64,000 bases of DNA from NCBI GenBank assembly GCA_036489315.1, contig DASXFZ010000047.1, positions 62,001 to 126,000 of the forward strand, in the 5' to 3' direction. Below, piece by piece: positions 20,501 to 28,722 of this stretch. The translations under genes and the position numbers were made by a program. The DNA comes from Candidatus Cybelea sp. Its GTDB lineage: Bacteria; Vulcanimicrobiota; Vulcanimicrobiia; Vulcanimicrobiales; Vulcanimicrobiaceae. The notes beneath the pieces were generated by a model. The model was not told the DNA's origin and ran no database searches. It saw nothing but the letters and a program-made list of their open reading frames with translations. Position 1 is the stretch's first letter. Each line of letters opens with the position of its first letter.

Positions 20501-20889
20501 CGAGCAAGAGCGCAATTCTAATCGTGGAGTTTGCCAATCAGCAGTTGCGCGAAGGCGCGACCGTCGTGCAGGCCGCACTGCGCGCCGCGCAAACGCGGTT
20601 GCGTCCGATTCTGATGACCTCCATCGCTTTTATCATCGCCGTCGTGCCGCTGGTCTTTGCTACCGGCGCCGGCAGCGCCGCGCGCCATTCACTGGGCACG
20701 GTGGTTTTCGGCGGCATGTTGGTTTCGACGTTCCTCAATCTCGCGATTACGCCGGTGCTCTACGTCATCATCAAATCATTGGAGCTGCGCGGAAAACCAG
20801 CCAGGCGTAACGGACAATCGCGCGACGGCGAGCCGCACACCGAACAAACCGAAAAGGATTTGCAATCGTTTAGCCCAACCTCCGGCTAA
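17584..20889 (+). CDS. RND-family efflux permease (HAE1/AcrB-like)
   Basis: The 1101-residue protein matches AcrB/MexB-type inner-membrane pumps: an N-terminal TM helix after MTKVFLTRPVLAAVCSL, the porter domain, LAQYPQIAPPVVTITASYVGA, the proton-relay Asp pair in TM4 (GLVVDDAIVVIENIARHIE), a second porter domain, and VGYVMLIGLASKSAILIVEFANQ in the C-terminal half. It expels hydrophobic compounds using the proton gradient. Start is GTG with no clear Shine-Dalgarno sequence. No membrane-fusion protein or TolC-like gene adjoins it; downstream is a probable outer-membrane protein instead, so partners are encoded elsewhere. Confidence 0.95.
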   Translation: MTKVFLTRPVLAAVCSLIILIGGLVVMPTLPLAQYPQIAPPVVTITASYVGAAPEAVEAQVTTPLEQAVNTVQGLRYISSQSTQGVSTITCTFTLETDLDIAAADVQNSVQSAIGQLPQTVQQVGVQVTKNSGSFVMGIALTSSSAKYDTLFLSNYAQLNIVNDLSRTPGVSQVRIFGQRQYAMRIWVNPIKLAAQGLDAGDVVTALQEQNAEVATGSIGSTPESKNQPYTYTVNALTQLSTPDQFANIILRSNPNGGYTRLGDVARVELGAVDYSTSLRFTGNSNVVGLGVLQYPTANALQVSKGVLAEMEQLSKQFPSGIHYTVAFNTTDFVAESVKEVVTTLLLSILLVVLVIYVFLQNPKSTMIPAVTIPVSLIGTFFVMKIFGFTINTITLFGLTLATGLVVDDAIVVIENIARHIELNKGRQSGIASAAQAMREIQSAVVASSLVLLAVFIPVAFFPGTTGLLYKQFALTIAAAITISLFQALTLAPVMSARLLTGDVESKFIFFRWFNAGLARFRRWYAGELPRAIRYRWPVMGVFALALVATLFMFVKTPTGFIPSEDQGYFIVLVQAPEGTSLAGETAISEKAEAIIRAEPQVKYLFDIGGFSFTGAAPNRGIMFCLLKPWSQRKGPGDGIDAVIGRINFAFFKQIPQAQLYALNPPAINGVGSFGGFQFELEDRGNAGLPVLMKTSYAMMGAAAQDPRLQNVFTQFRINSPQVQLNIDRNKAKAIGISLTDIFDTLEVQLASLYVNNFTYLNRSWQVDVQAEEPYRNRVSSLQNLYVSSGSAANNIPTGTNPFATAPPGAATTSTNATGTVMTPLSTLVQMKQVLSAPVITHYNLYRNVELNGNNAPGHGSGEAITAMEQIAQKVMPAGMSFEWSGLQLDEIAAGSLSTIIFALGLVFVFLVLSAQYESFIDPLVVLLAVPAALLGALGFMNFRHLPIPFLSDANLAQDAYAQVGYVMLIGLASKSAILIVEFANQQLREGATVVQAALRAAQTRLRPILMTSIAFIIAVVPLVFATGAGSAARHSLGTVVFGGMLVSTFLNLAITPVLYVIIKSLELRGKPARRNGQSRDGEPHTEQTEKDLQSFSPTSG

Positions 20890-20945
20890 AACGCCCGATA
20901 CGCAAAAATACCGTTGCTATCGGAGATTTCTCGAGAGGTGCTTGC

Positions 20946-22169
20946 ATGCTCGGTCGTTCTCTTCGCTGGGTCGCCGCAGCGTTAACCGCGGTTTCTTTTG
21001 CCGCCATAGCGTCACCGGCTTTCGCCGACGGCACCCCCGACGTGTACGAACAATCGATTCTTCCCGGTGCGAACACCGCGATTAAGAACTTTCTGAACTC
21101 GCAGAAGAAGCCGGAAGTGACGCGCCGTCAAGCTACCTCAGCTTCACCCAGCGTCGCGCAGGCGCCGCCGGTGCAGCAGCAGCCGCTGGGCCCGGTGGTC
21201 GCGCTGCCGCAGGGTCTGACGTGGACGGCCGACATCTCGTCGGCATACCCCTGGGGCAATATCGGAACCTACGGAAAAGGCTGGCTGATGGGCGGCTACG
21301 ACCTTGCCGCCGGTTACGGTTTCAACTGGTCGACGCGTTTGGTTGCCAGCATGTTCCAGCTGCAGCACTATCCGTATGGATTCAACAGCGGCTTAACACC
21401 GGTCTATCTCGCGGGCTTCCAAAATCCGGTCGGATGCGCCGATCTCAGCAACGGCCCGGCCTGCGGCCCGGGCACCGGCCGCAACATCAACGTGCGCACG
21501 AAAGACACGTTCGGGGTCTTCATGCTCGAAAAACTTTTCACGATAAAATCCGACAAGCTGCCGGGGCCGGTACCGATCGTCATCTCGCCGACGTACGTTG
21601 CGCGCGGCGGCCAGATCGGCTTCTCTCCGAACAACAACGACGTGGTGCCGATTACGTACAACCTGCCGGACGGTCCGGTGGAGACGATCCCGGTTCGAAG
21701 CGCGCAATACTACGCCGTCGCGATCACCTTGCCGTTTCTGAAAACGCCGAAGATGTTCGGTACCTTGACGGTCGCGCCCCAGTGGCTGGTTCACACCGCC
21801 GGTGCGAACTCCGGCAATTCGATGCAGCTGCCGCAGGTGCTCTACCTCGAATACACCCCTACGAAGATGACGACGTTCTTCGTCGAACCGCAGAGCGCCC
21901 GCGATTATCTTCCGACCGATCCCTATCCGGAGCATCTCTTCGCGTACTTCCTCGGCGTCCAGCAACGGATCACAAAGTACGCGTTCGTCTCGGCGGTGCT
22001 CAACTCGGGCAACCCGACGAACATGGGCCCGGACGGCATCATCGGCATCAAGTGTTTGACGGTCCAGCAGGCGATCAACAACGCCTGCGGACTCGCCGTC
22101 GGCGGCCTGAAAGCGACCCAAATACAGCTGCAGTTCGGCATGGGCTCGCCGACGTATTTCCCGTTATAA
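20946..22169 (+). CDS. Secreted, probably outer-membrane, protein of unknown function
   Basis: A 407-residue protein with a Sec signal peptide ending SPAFADG, a polar linker (about residues 25-80, Pro/Gln-rich), then a beta-rich domain with alternating aromatic/hydrophobic strands (WTADISSAYPWGNIGTYG, GYDLAAGYGFNWSTRLVASMFQLQHYPYGF, TTFFVEPQSARDYLP). It looks like a small outer-membrane barrel, but the C-terminus does not end in an aromatic residue, and I cannot name a family. GAGAGGTG precedes the ATG. It lies 56 bases after the RND permease and 18 before the SGNH hydrolase. Confidence 0.7.
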   Translation: MLGRSLRWVAAALTAVSFAAIASPAFADGTPDVYEQSILPGANTAIKNFLNSQKKPEVTRRQATSASPSVAQAPPVQQQPLGPVVALPQGLTWTADISSAYPWGNIGTYGKGWLMGGYDLAAGYGFNWSTRLVASMFQLQHYPYGFNSGLTPVYLAGFQNPVGCADLSNGPACGPGTGRNINVRTKDTFGVFMLEKLFTIKSDKLPGPVPIVISPTYVARGGQIGFSPNNNDVVPITYNLPDGPVETIPVRSAQYYAVAITLPFLKTPKMFGTLTVAPQWLVHTAGANSGNSMQLPQVLYLEYTPTKMTTFFVEPQSARDYLPTDPYPEHLFAYFLGVQQRITKYAFVSAVLNSGNPTNMGPDGIIGIKCLTVQQAINNACGLAVGGLKATQIQLQFGMGSPTYFPL

Positions 22170-22187
22170 CCCTCGGAGGTTGGGGCG

Positions 22188-23825
22188 ATGAAGATTTGGT
22201 TTAGAAGCATTCTTGCAACGACGGCGCTCGCCGCAGTCGCCGCCTGCGGCGGAGGCGGCGGGGCTACGTCTCCGTCGTTCGTGCCGCCGGGCCAGACCCA
22301 CGTCAAGCCGGGGCCTGACGTGATTTCGAATATCGTCGGCGTCGGCGATAGCCTGACGGCCGGCTATCAATCCGACGGCTTTCTTGGCGCGACGGGCGTG
22401 ACCGCTGGTGGGGTGCCAGTACCCCCGAATCAGGAGAACGGCTGGTGGTCATTGCTCTACGAACAGGCCTCCGGCAAGCCGCTCGATACGGCGGTGACGC
22501 AGATGTACGATCCGTCGACGAGCCCGCTGCCGCTGATCAAAGGGCCGGGACTCGACAATCAGATCATAAACCCGAATAACGGGTTCTTTCCGATCGCCTC
22601 CTCGAAGACCGGGGACGTTTGCAGCGATAACAACGGCTTCAACAACGCGGGCTACCATCTCAAAGGCGTGGCACGCGTCCGCATGGATCCGACCTCGGCC
22701 AACGTTCGCAACGTCGGCGTTCCCGGGTTGACCCTACATGAAGCCAACGTGCTGCACGCGCCGCAGAGCAATACTTGTAAGGAGCTGCCCGGCATTCCGG
22801 GATTGCTCAACATGGTCGTCGCCGAGGAATCGGGTACGTTCTGGCCGGTGCTCGGCACCTATGCGAAGATGCACGATCTTACCGACGTCAACGCCGCTGC
22901 CAGCCGCCACCCGACGCTCGCAACCGTTTGGCTTGGTGCCAACGACGTGCTCAAATATATGGGCAGCGGCGGGCGATTCGTCGGCGGCGATCGTAATGCG
23001 GCGCAGGCGGAAGGCGACCTGCGGCAGTCAATCGGAACGCTGCAGCACGCCGGCGCAAAAGTCGCCGTCGCGAATCTTCCCGACATCCTCTTAGCGGGCT
23101 ACTTCGAGCGCGTTTCGATTCCGCAAAAGCTGACGGAGTGCCGGATTCGTTCCTACGTTTCGTGCCTCTTCTACTGGTACCGCTTTCCAAATTCGCTCGT
23201 CACGGCGATCGCAACGAAGTATCACCTCACGACGCCGGGGGGATGCACGCCCGCGTCCACCACGAAGCCGTGCGGGTACTTAACCATTCCGGCCGTGGCC
23301 GCGATCGTTCAAACCTACGCCTCCGCGGGCGTCGTACCAAATTTGGACTGCACCGTTCCAGCACCGAACTGCAAAGGCGCACCGGGCAACGGATTGGGAC
23401 AGAACTACATCACGCCGGAGTTCGCCGGCAGAATTCAGTCGCTTGAAAACGCGATTAACCAGGGTATCGATCATGCGGCCAGTGCGCAGCACGTGCCGCT
23501 TGTCGACGTTCAGGCTATCTTCTCAGGGCTAGCGAGCGGCAATCCCTCAAACCCGTACTTCAAGCTTGCGGCTTCGATCAATCCAAAGGACCACTGCTGT
23601 ACGCTCGGCTACCTCTTCGGTATCACGAGCTTCGACGGGCTCCATCCCTCGAATACCGGATACGCGCTAATCGCTTTCGAGTTCATCAATGCGATCAACA
23701 AGGCTTACGGTACGCACATTCCCCAAGTTGATGTCGGCGCCGCCTATGCCGGCACTCGGTGTTCGAACACGAAGTACTGCTTCCCCGACCCGTATGCTCC
23801 CCCGAACGACCTGACGCCGCCGTAA
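22188..23825 (+). CDS. SGNH/GDSL-hydrolase lipoprotein
   Basis: A 545-residue lipoprotein (lipobox AAC followed by GGGGG) with GGAGG before the ATG. The SGNH blocks are all visible: block I GVGDSLTAGYQ with the nucleophile Ser, the block III Asn in WLGANDVLKY, and block V Asp and His in SFDGLHPSNTGY. The enzyme should be an esterase or lipase acting on lipid or O-acyl esters outside the cytoplasmic membrane. It is longer than minimal SGNH esterases because of insertions between blocks I and III. It follows the putative outer-membrane protein in the same operon-like run. Confidence 0.9.
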   Translation: MKIWFRSILATTALAAVAACGGGGGATSPSFVPPGQTHVKPGPDVISNIVGVGDSLTAGYQSDGFLGATGVTAGGVPVPPNQENGWWSLLYEQASGKPLDTAVTQMYDPSTSPLPLIKGPGLDNQIINPNNGFFPIASSKTGDVCSDNNGFNNAGYHLKGVARVRMDPTSANVRNVGVPGLTLHEANVLHAPQSNTCKELPGIPGLLNMVVAEESGTFWPVLGTYAKMHDLTDVNAAASRHPTLATVWLGANDVLKYMGSGGRFVGGDRNAAQAEGDLRQSIGTLQHAGAKVAVANLPDILLAGYFERVSIPQKLTECRIRSYVSCLFYWYRFPNSLVTAIATKYHLTTPGGCTPASTTKPCGYLTIPAVAAIVQTYASAGVVPNLDCTVPAPNCKGAPGNGLGQNYITPEFAGRIQSLENAINQGIDHAASAQHVPLVDVQAIFSGLASGNPSNPYFKLAASINPKDHCCTLGYLFGITSFDGLHPSNTGYALIAFEFINAINKAYGTHIPQVDVGAAYAGTRCSNTKYCFPDPYAPPNDLTPP

Positions 23826-23831
23826 ACAGCA

Positions 23832-25754
23832 TTGCTGGCCTGGCTGCGCGAACTCGCGGAGACGGTCGGCAGCTTCGATCGCTCGGCGCTCGAGCCGGGC
23901 TACGCGCTGCGCTGCACCGCCGGTGTCGCGATTCCCTTGATCGTTGCGGCCCTGCTCGGCAAACCGGCTCTGGGCGTGCCGGCTGCGGTCGGCGCCTTCA
24001 TCGCGGGATTCACGTCGCTGCAAGGTGTGTATCGGACGCGTTTGCAGGCGATGCTGATTGCAGCGCTGGGCATGGCGCTCGGAAGCTTTATCGGTGCTCT
24101 GTCGGCGAGCTCGACGCCAGGCGTGATCGCCGCGACGGCGGTCGCAGCGTACGCCTGCGCGACGGTTGGGCAGATCGGGCCGGTCGCCGCAACCGTCGCG
24201 CTCAACTCGTTCGTCGTCTTCGTCCTCTTCTCGAGCCAAGCGCTGGGCGCGGAGGCCGCACTGTTGCAGGCGGCACTCGTCCTCGCCGGCGGCCTCATTC
24301 AGGCGCTGCTGCTGCTGGCCTCTTGGCCGACGGCGCACCTCGACGTCGAGCGCCTAGCGCTCGCCGACGTCTATGAAGACCTCGCTTCGTATGCACGCGA
24401 CATCGCCGCGCATCGGCGCGCGCTTCCGCCCCTGACTCCATTCGCAACGGCGCGCCAAGTGATCGCCGATCCGCAGCCCTTCGCGCGTTCGGCCGAGCGG
24501 GCGCGCTTCAATCGGCTGCTCGAAGATTCCGAGAGTATTCGCAAGCGCCTCGCCGCACACGCGACGACCAACGAGCTGCCGGGCGGCGTCGTCGCCGAAC
24601 TGGACGCGATTGCGGCAACGCTTCGCGGCAAGGCACGGAACGCTCCGGCAGACGCCGGTGAAGCGCTCGGCGATCTCGCCGAAGACCTGCACGACGCGCG
24701 TTTGGCGGCAGAGATGATTTCGAGCGGCCGCCTCTCGCATCTTCCGTTGATTTCGCGCCCCAAGCCCGGCCCGTACGTCGACAATCACATCGACTGGCTC
24801 GGCCGCGCCTCGCTGCGCTTCTCCGTCGTACTGGCCGTCGCGATGGTGGTGGGCCGGCAGTTCTCCGTGGATCGCGGCTACTGGATTCCGATGACTTCCG
24901 CGATGGTGCTGAAGCCCGATTTTCAGACGACGTTCGTGCGCGGCGTGGGCCGCATCGCCGGGACGCTCGTCGGTGCCGTCGTCGCGACGCTGGTGCTCGC
25001 GCTGGTTCGCGGCCACACCCCGTTCGAGATCGCGGGCATCCTCATCGCGGCTGCCGCGGCGTATCTGACGTTTAGTCCGAACTACGCGCTCTTCACCGTC
25101 GCGATTACTTCGTTTGTCGTGCTGGTGCTGAGCATGCGCGGGCTGCCCGGCACGACGACCATCGACGTTCGAGTCCTCGACACACTCGCCGGCGGCGCGC
25201 TCGCGATGGTCGGGTATCTCGTCATGCCGACCTGGGAGCACCGCCGCACGCGGCAACTGCTCGCCGATCTGCTCGACGCCCAGCGATCCCTGTTGGTCGC
25301 GATCCTCTTCGCGTACGGCTCCCCCACCGACGCCGCGCACGAGGAGATCGAACGGGCGCGGACCGCCGTGTGGAAGGCGCGCACGACCGCCGAAGCGTCG
25401 ATCGATCGAACGCGCCACGAACCGCATCGGCCGCACTCGATCTCGGTGGGACGCGCGCTGCGCATCCTCTCGGTGACGCAGCGTCTTGGGCTCTCCATGC
25501 TGGCCCTCGAAAGCGGGCTCGATCTGCCGATAACGCAGCCTCAAGCGCACGCCCTAGCCGCCTTCGCAGAAGCCGCCGGCGAACGAACGGCCGAACTCGC
25601 CGCTGCACTGCGCGTCTCGCGCCGCATGCACCGCGACGATCGTCTCAAGGACGCACTTTCACGGGTCGATGCGCCGCCGTTCGTTGTCGATCGCCTGCGG
25701 GCGTACGTCGATTCGTTGACGCGGCTCTCGCGTTTGGTGGGCGCCTATCGCTAG
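23832..25754 (+). CDS. FUSC-family inner-membrane transporter
   Basis: A 640-residue membrane protein with two hydrophobic blocks of about 5-6 helices each (residues about 25-160 and 325-450), separated and followed by cytoplasmic helical regions. The second block (ASLRFSVVLAVAMVVGRQFS, YWIPMTSAMVLKPDFQTTFVRGVGRIAGTLVGAV) is the FUSC/AaeB-YccS type domain associated with export of aromatic carboxylic acids or similar compounds. Start is TTG, 6 bases after the SGNH stop. With the RND pump upstream, this looks like an export/envelope cluster. The stop shares CTAG with convergent gdhA. Confidence 0.87.
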   Translation: MLAWLRELAETVGSFDRSALEPGYALRCTAGVAIPLIVAALLGKPALGVPAAVGAFIAGFTSLQGVYRTRLQAMLIAALGMALGSFIGALSASSTPGVIAATAVAAYACATVGQIGPVAATVALNSFVVFVLFSSQALGAEAALLQAALVLAGGLIQALLLLASWPTAHLDVERLALADVYEDLASYARDIAAHRRALPPLTPFATARQVIADPQPFARSAERARFNRLLEDSESIRKRLAAHATTNELPGGVVAELDAIAATLRGKARNAPADAGEALGDLAEDLHDARLAAEMISSGRLSHLPLISRPKPGPYVDNHIDWLGRASLRFSVVLAVAMVVGRQFSVDRGYWIPMTSAMVLKPDFQTTFVRGVGRIAGTLVGAVVATLVLALVRGHTPFEIAGILIAAAAAYLTFSPNYALFTVAITSFVVLVLSMRGLPGTTTIDVRVLDTLAGGALAMVGYLVMPTWEHRRTRQLLADLLDAQRSLLVAILFAYGSPTDAAHEEIERARTAVWKARTTAEASIDRTRHEPHRPHSISVGRALRILSVTQRLGLSMLALESGLDLPITQPQAHALAAFAEAAGERTAELAAALRVSRRMHRDDRLKDALSRVDAPPFVVDRLRAYVDSLTRLSRLVGAYR

Positions 25755-27025
25755 GCGTAGATTCCGCGCAGCAGCGAGGCCTTGACGACGCGGTCGATGG
25801 CCAGCGTGTAGGCGGCGGTACGCAGCGTCGCATGGCGCGAGTTCGCGATTGCGCGGATCGCGTGCAGGTTCGAGAGCAAGAAATCTTCGAGCTTCTCGTT
25901 GACCTCGGATTCCTTCCAGAAATACCCGGCGCGATCCTGAGCCCATTCGAAGTACGAAACCGTGACGCCGCCGGCGTTGGCCATGATGTCGGGAATGACG
26001 ATGATGCCCTTTTCACGGAAGATGCGGTCGCCCTCGGGCGTCGTCGGGCCGTTCGCGCCCTCGACGATGAGCTTCGCTTGTACCTTCGAAGCCGTCTCCG
26101 CGGTGAAGACCTTCTCGAGCGCGGCCGGAACGAGCACGTCGCACGGCATCGCGAGCAGCTCCGCGTTGCTGATCTTCTCGCCGCCCTTGAAGCCCTCGAG
26201 CGTTCCGTATTTTTGCGTGTGCTCCATCGCGCCGACGACGAAGATGCCGGCCTCGTTGTAATAGGCGCCGGTAACGTCGGAGATGCCGACGACCTTGCAG
26301 CCGCGATCTTCGAAGAGTTTGGCCGCATAGCGGCCGACGTTGCCGAAGCCTTGAATCGCGATCGTCGCCTTATCCGGACGCAGACCCATCTCGGCCATCT
26401 CGTCGAGCGCGCATATGGTCACGCCTCGGCCGGTCGCTTCGACTCGCCCGCGGGAGCCGCCGATCTCGAGCGGCTTGCCGGTCACGACTCCCGGCATGTT
26501 TTGGCGCACGTGCATCGAGTAGGTGTCCATGAACCACGCCATGACCTGCGGCGTCGTGTTGACGTCGGGCGCCGGCACGTCCTTATCGGGGCCGACGACC
26601 TCGACGAGCTCAGCGGCGTAGCGGCGGGTGATACGCTCGAGTTCGTTTTGCGAGAGCGTCGCCGGATCGCAGGTGACGCCGCCTTTACCACCCCCGAACG
26701 GAAGGTCGACCACCGCGCACTTCCACGTCATCCAAAATGCGAGCGCCGTGACCTCGTCCAGGGTCACACCCGGATGGTAGCGGATGCCGCCTTTTGCCGG
26801 GCCTCGCGCGAAATTGTACTGCACGCGATAGCCGGTGTAGACCTCGAACTCACCGGAGTCGCGCTGGAAAGGAATCGAGAAGATGATCTGCCGCGAAGGG
26901 TGGGTGAGGATGCGGCGCATTCCGCCATCGAGTTCGAGCAGGTCGGCCGCTTCGTTGAAGTATGCGATCGCATCGCCGAAAACGGAGACGTCGCGCACCG
27001 AGGTCTCGCGCAGAGCAGTGGTCAT
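25751..27025 (-). CDS. gdhA: Glu/Leu/Phe/Val dehydrogenase (probably glutamate dehydrogenase)
   Basis: A 424-residue hexameric-type enzyme interconverting glutamate and 2-oxoglutarate. Seen: KGGIRYHPGV and the catalytic Lys region AVVDLPFGGGKGGV, PAPDVNTTPQVMAWFMDTYS with the catalytic Asp, and the Rossmann motif IQGFGNVGRYAAKLFEDRG. Length fits the about 420-residue bacterial and archaeal GDH class rather than leucine dehydrogenase (about 360). AAAGG lies before the ATG. It is a single gene with its stop overlapping the FUSC gene. Confidence 0.94.
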   Translation of the reverse strand: MTTALRETSVRDVSVFGDAIAYFNEAADLLELDGGMRRILTHPSRQIIFSIPFQRDSGEFEVYTGYRVQYNFARGPAKGGIRYHPGVTLDEVTALAFWMTWKCAVVDLPFGGGKGGVTCDPATLSQNELERITRRYAAELVEVVGPDKDVPAPDVNTTPQVMAWFMDTYSMHVRQNMPGVVTGKPLEIGGSRGRVEATGRGVTICALDEMAEMGLRPDKATIAIQGFGNVGRYAAKLFEDRGCKVVGISDVTGAYYNEAGIFVVGAMEHTQKYGTLEGFKGGEKISNAELLAMPCDVLVPAALEKVFTAETASKVQAKLIVEGANGPTTPEGDRIFREKGIIVIPDIMANAGGVTVSYFEWAQDRAGYFWKESEVNEKLEDFLLSNLHAIRAIANSRHATLRTAAYTLAIDRVVKASLLRGIYA

Positions 27026-27072
27026 ACTTTACCTTTCATATTTGCGCTCCCGAGCCCCTTGCGCGATTGCTG

Positions 27073-28167
27073 CTACACGTTGAATCGAAAATTGACGACG
27101 TCGCCCTCTTGCATGACGTAATCCCGGCCCTCGCTGCGGACGCGCCCAGCAGCGCGCAGCGCCTCCATCGTCTGGTACTGCACGTAATCGTCGTACGAGA
27201 TGATCTCGGCCCGAATGAAGCCTCGCTCGATGTCGCTGTGAATCGTTCCAGCCGCCTGAGGCGCCTTCGTCCCCTTGCGAATCGGCCAAGCTCGCGCCTC
27301 CTTCTCTCCGGCCGTCAGGAACGTCATGAGCCCCAGCAGCTCGTAGGTCTGGGCCGCGAGCTCGTCGAGGCCGCTGCGCTCGATGCCCAGTTCGCCCCGG
27401 AATTCGGCCGCCTCGTCCTCAGAGAGCCCGGCAAGCTCAGCCTCGACCTTGCCGCTCAGGACGACCGTGCGGCCCCTTTCCTCAAGTGCGATCGCCCGCA
27501 CGATCTCGACGTTGGCCGAATCGCGCCCGATCTGGCCCTCCTCGACGTTGGCGACGAAGAGCACCGGCTTTGCGGTCAGCAGGAATGAGTCGGCCGCCAC
27601 CTGCGCTTCGAGCGAGTCGGGCGCGAAGGAGCGAGCCGGGCGCGCCTCCTCCAGAGCCTCGGTGAGGCGCTGGGCGGCCGCAAGATACTCGCGCAGCTTG
27701 GGATCGGCGCGCACCTCGCGCTCGATCTTCCCAAGCCGCTTCCGCATCGTTGCAAGGTCGGCGAGAGCCAACTCGATCCCGATGATCTCGCAGTCCCGCC
27801 GCGGATCGATCGCGCCTTCGACGTGCGTGATCTCGTCGTCCTCAAAACAGCGCACGACCATCGCGATCGCGTTGGTCTCGCGAATGTGGCTCAGGAAGGC
27901 GTTGCCGAGCCCCTCGCCGGAGCTGGCGCCGCGCACCAAGCCGGCGATGTCGACGAAGCGTACGGTCGCCGGGACGACGCGCGCGGCGTTCGTGAGGCGT
28001 TGCAGGACCGCCAAGCGCGGGTCGGGCACTGCGACCTCTCCCACATTCGGCTCGATCGTTGCGAACGGATAATTTGCCGCAAGGGCCTGGGCCGATCGCG
28101 TAAGCGCATTAAAGATTGTGGATTTGCCGACGTTGGGCAAGCCGACGATGCCGCAGGAAAGTGCCAT
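27073..28167 (-). CDS. ychF: Redox-regulated ATPase YchF (Obg-family P-loop protein)
   Basis: A 364-residue protein. P-loop GIVGLPNVGKSTIFNALT, switch FVDIAGLVRGASSGEGLGNAFL, the altered G4 motif FVANVEE (giving ATP preference), a coiled-coil insertion with KRLGKIEREV, and a C-terminal TGS domain (TIHSDIERGFIRAEIISYDDY). YchF binds ribosomes and influences translation and oxidative stress responses. The ATG at 28167 gives the family's usual N-terminus (MALSCGIVG); a TTG 10 codons upstream is open but unlikely. It is divergent from the DUF151 gene across 62 bases. Confidence 0.95.
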   Translation of the reverse strand: MALSCGIVGLPNVGKSTIFNALTRSAQALAANYPFATIEPNVGEVAVPDPRLAVLQRLTNAARVVPATVRFVDIAGLVRGASSGEGLGNAFLSHIRETNAIAMVVRCFEDDEITHVEGAIDPRRDCEIIGIELALADLATMRKRLGKIEREVRADPKLREYLAAAQRLTEALEEARPARSFAPDSLEAQVAADSFLLTAKPVLFVANVEEGQIGRDSANVEIVRAIALEERGRTVVLSGKVEAELAGLSEDEAAEFRGELGIERSGLDELAAQTYELLGLMTFLTAGEKEARAWPIRKGTKAPQAAGTIHSDIERGFIRAEIISYDDYVQYQTMEALRAAGRVRSEGRDYVMQEGDVVNFRFNV

Positions 28168-28229
28168 ACTCGAGGCCGCGGGTTCGCTGGCCGGCAAGAA
28201 ATTCCGGCGGAAGTGTCGGATAGGTCGAC

Positions 28230-28706
28230 ATGCGCCAAATGAAGGTCGACAAGCTCGGAATCGACCTCCTCACCCACGACCCGGTTGTCATCCTCAAGGA
28301 CATGGACGGCTCTCACTACCTCCCGATACTGATCGGCCCATTCGAAGCAACGGCGATCGCGCTGGCACTGGAAGGCGCACCGGTTCCCCGCCCGCTCTCG
28401 CACGACCTGATGCGCAACATCCTCGAGGGACTCAACGCGAACCTCGAGCAGGTCGTCATTCACGACATCAAAGAGTCGACGTTCTTCGCCAAACTCGTCG
28501 TGCGTACGAACGGCGAACTGCAGGAGATCGACGCACGCCCCTCCGACGGCATCGCGCTTGCATTGCGCGTCCCCGCTCCGATCTTCGTCTCCGACAAGAT
28601 CGTCCTTGAAGAAGCGACCTCGGAGAAAAAGACGGTGAACGAAACCGAAGTGGCGCGCTTTAAGAAATTTCTCGAAGACCTAAAGCCTTCCGACTTCAAC
28701 CGCTGA
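28230..28706 (+). CDS. Bifunctional nuclease family protein (DUF151)
   Basis: A 158-residue single-domain protein matching the DUF151/BFN family: the N-terminal half has DPVVILKDMDGSHYLPILIGPFEATAIALALEG, followed by RPLSHDLMRNIL and the strongly conserved DARPSDGIALALRVPAPIFV. Family members have nuclease activity in plants and are structurally known from Thermotoga; the bacterial role is unclear. GGATAGG precedes the ATG at 28230; an ATG 3 codons later is possible. Confidence 0.9.
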   Translation: MRQMKVDKLGIDLLTHDPVVILKDMDGSHYLPILIGPFEATAIALALEGAPVPRPLSHDLMRNILEGLNANLEQVVIHDIKESTFFAKLVVRTNGELQEIDARPSDGIALALRVPAPIFVSDKIVLEEATSEKKTVNETEVARFKKFLEDLKPSDFNR

Positions 28707-28722
28707 GGCACTGCTTAGGAGC

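Noticed and set aside
25370-27121. Long plus-strand open frame opposite gdhA
   Set aside because: Composition is that of an antisense shadow (Arg, Asp, Val rich, no motifs), while the minus strand encodes a complete glutamate dehydrogenase.
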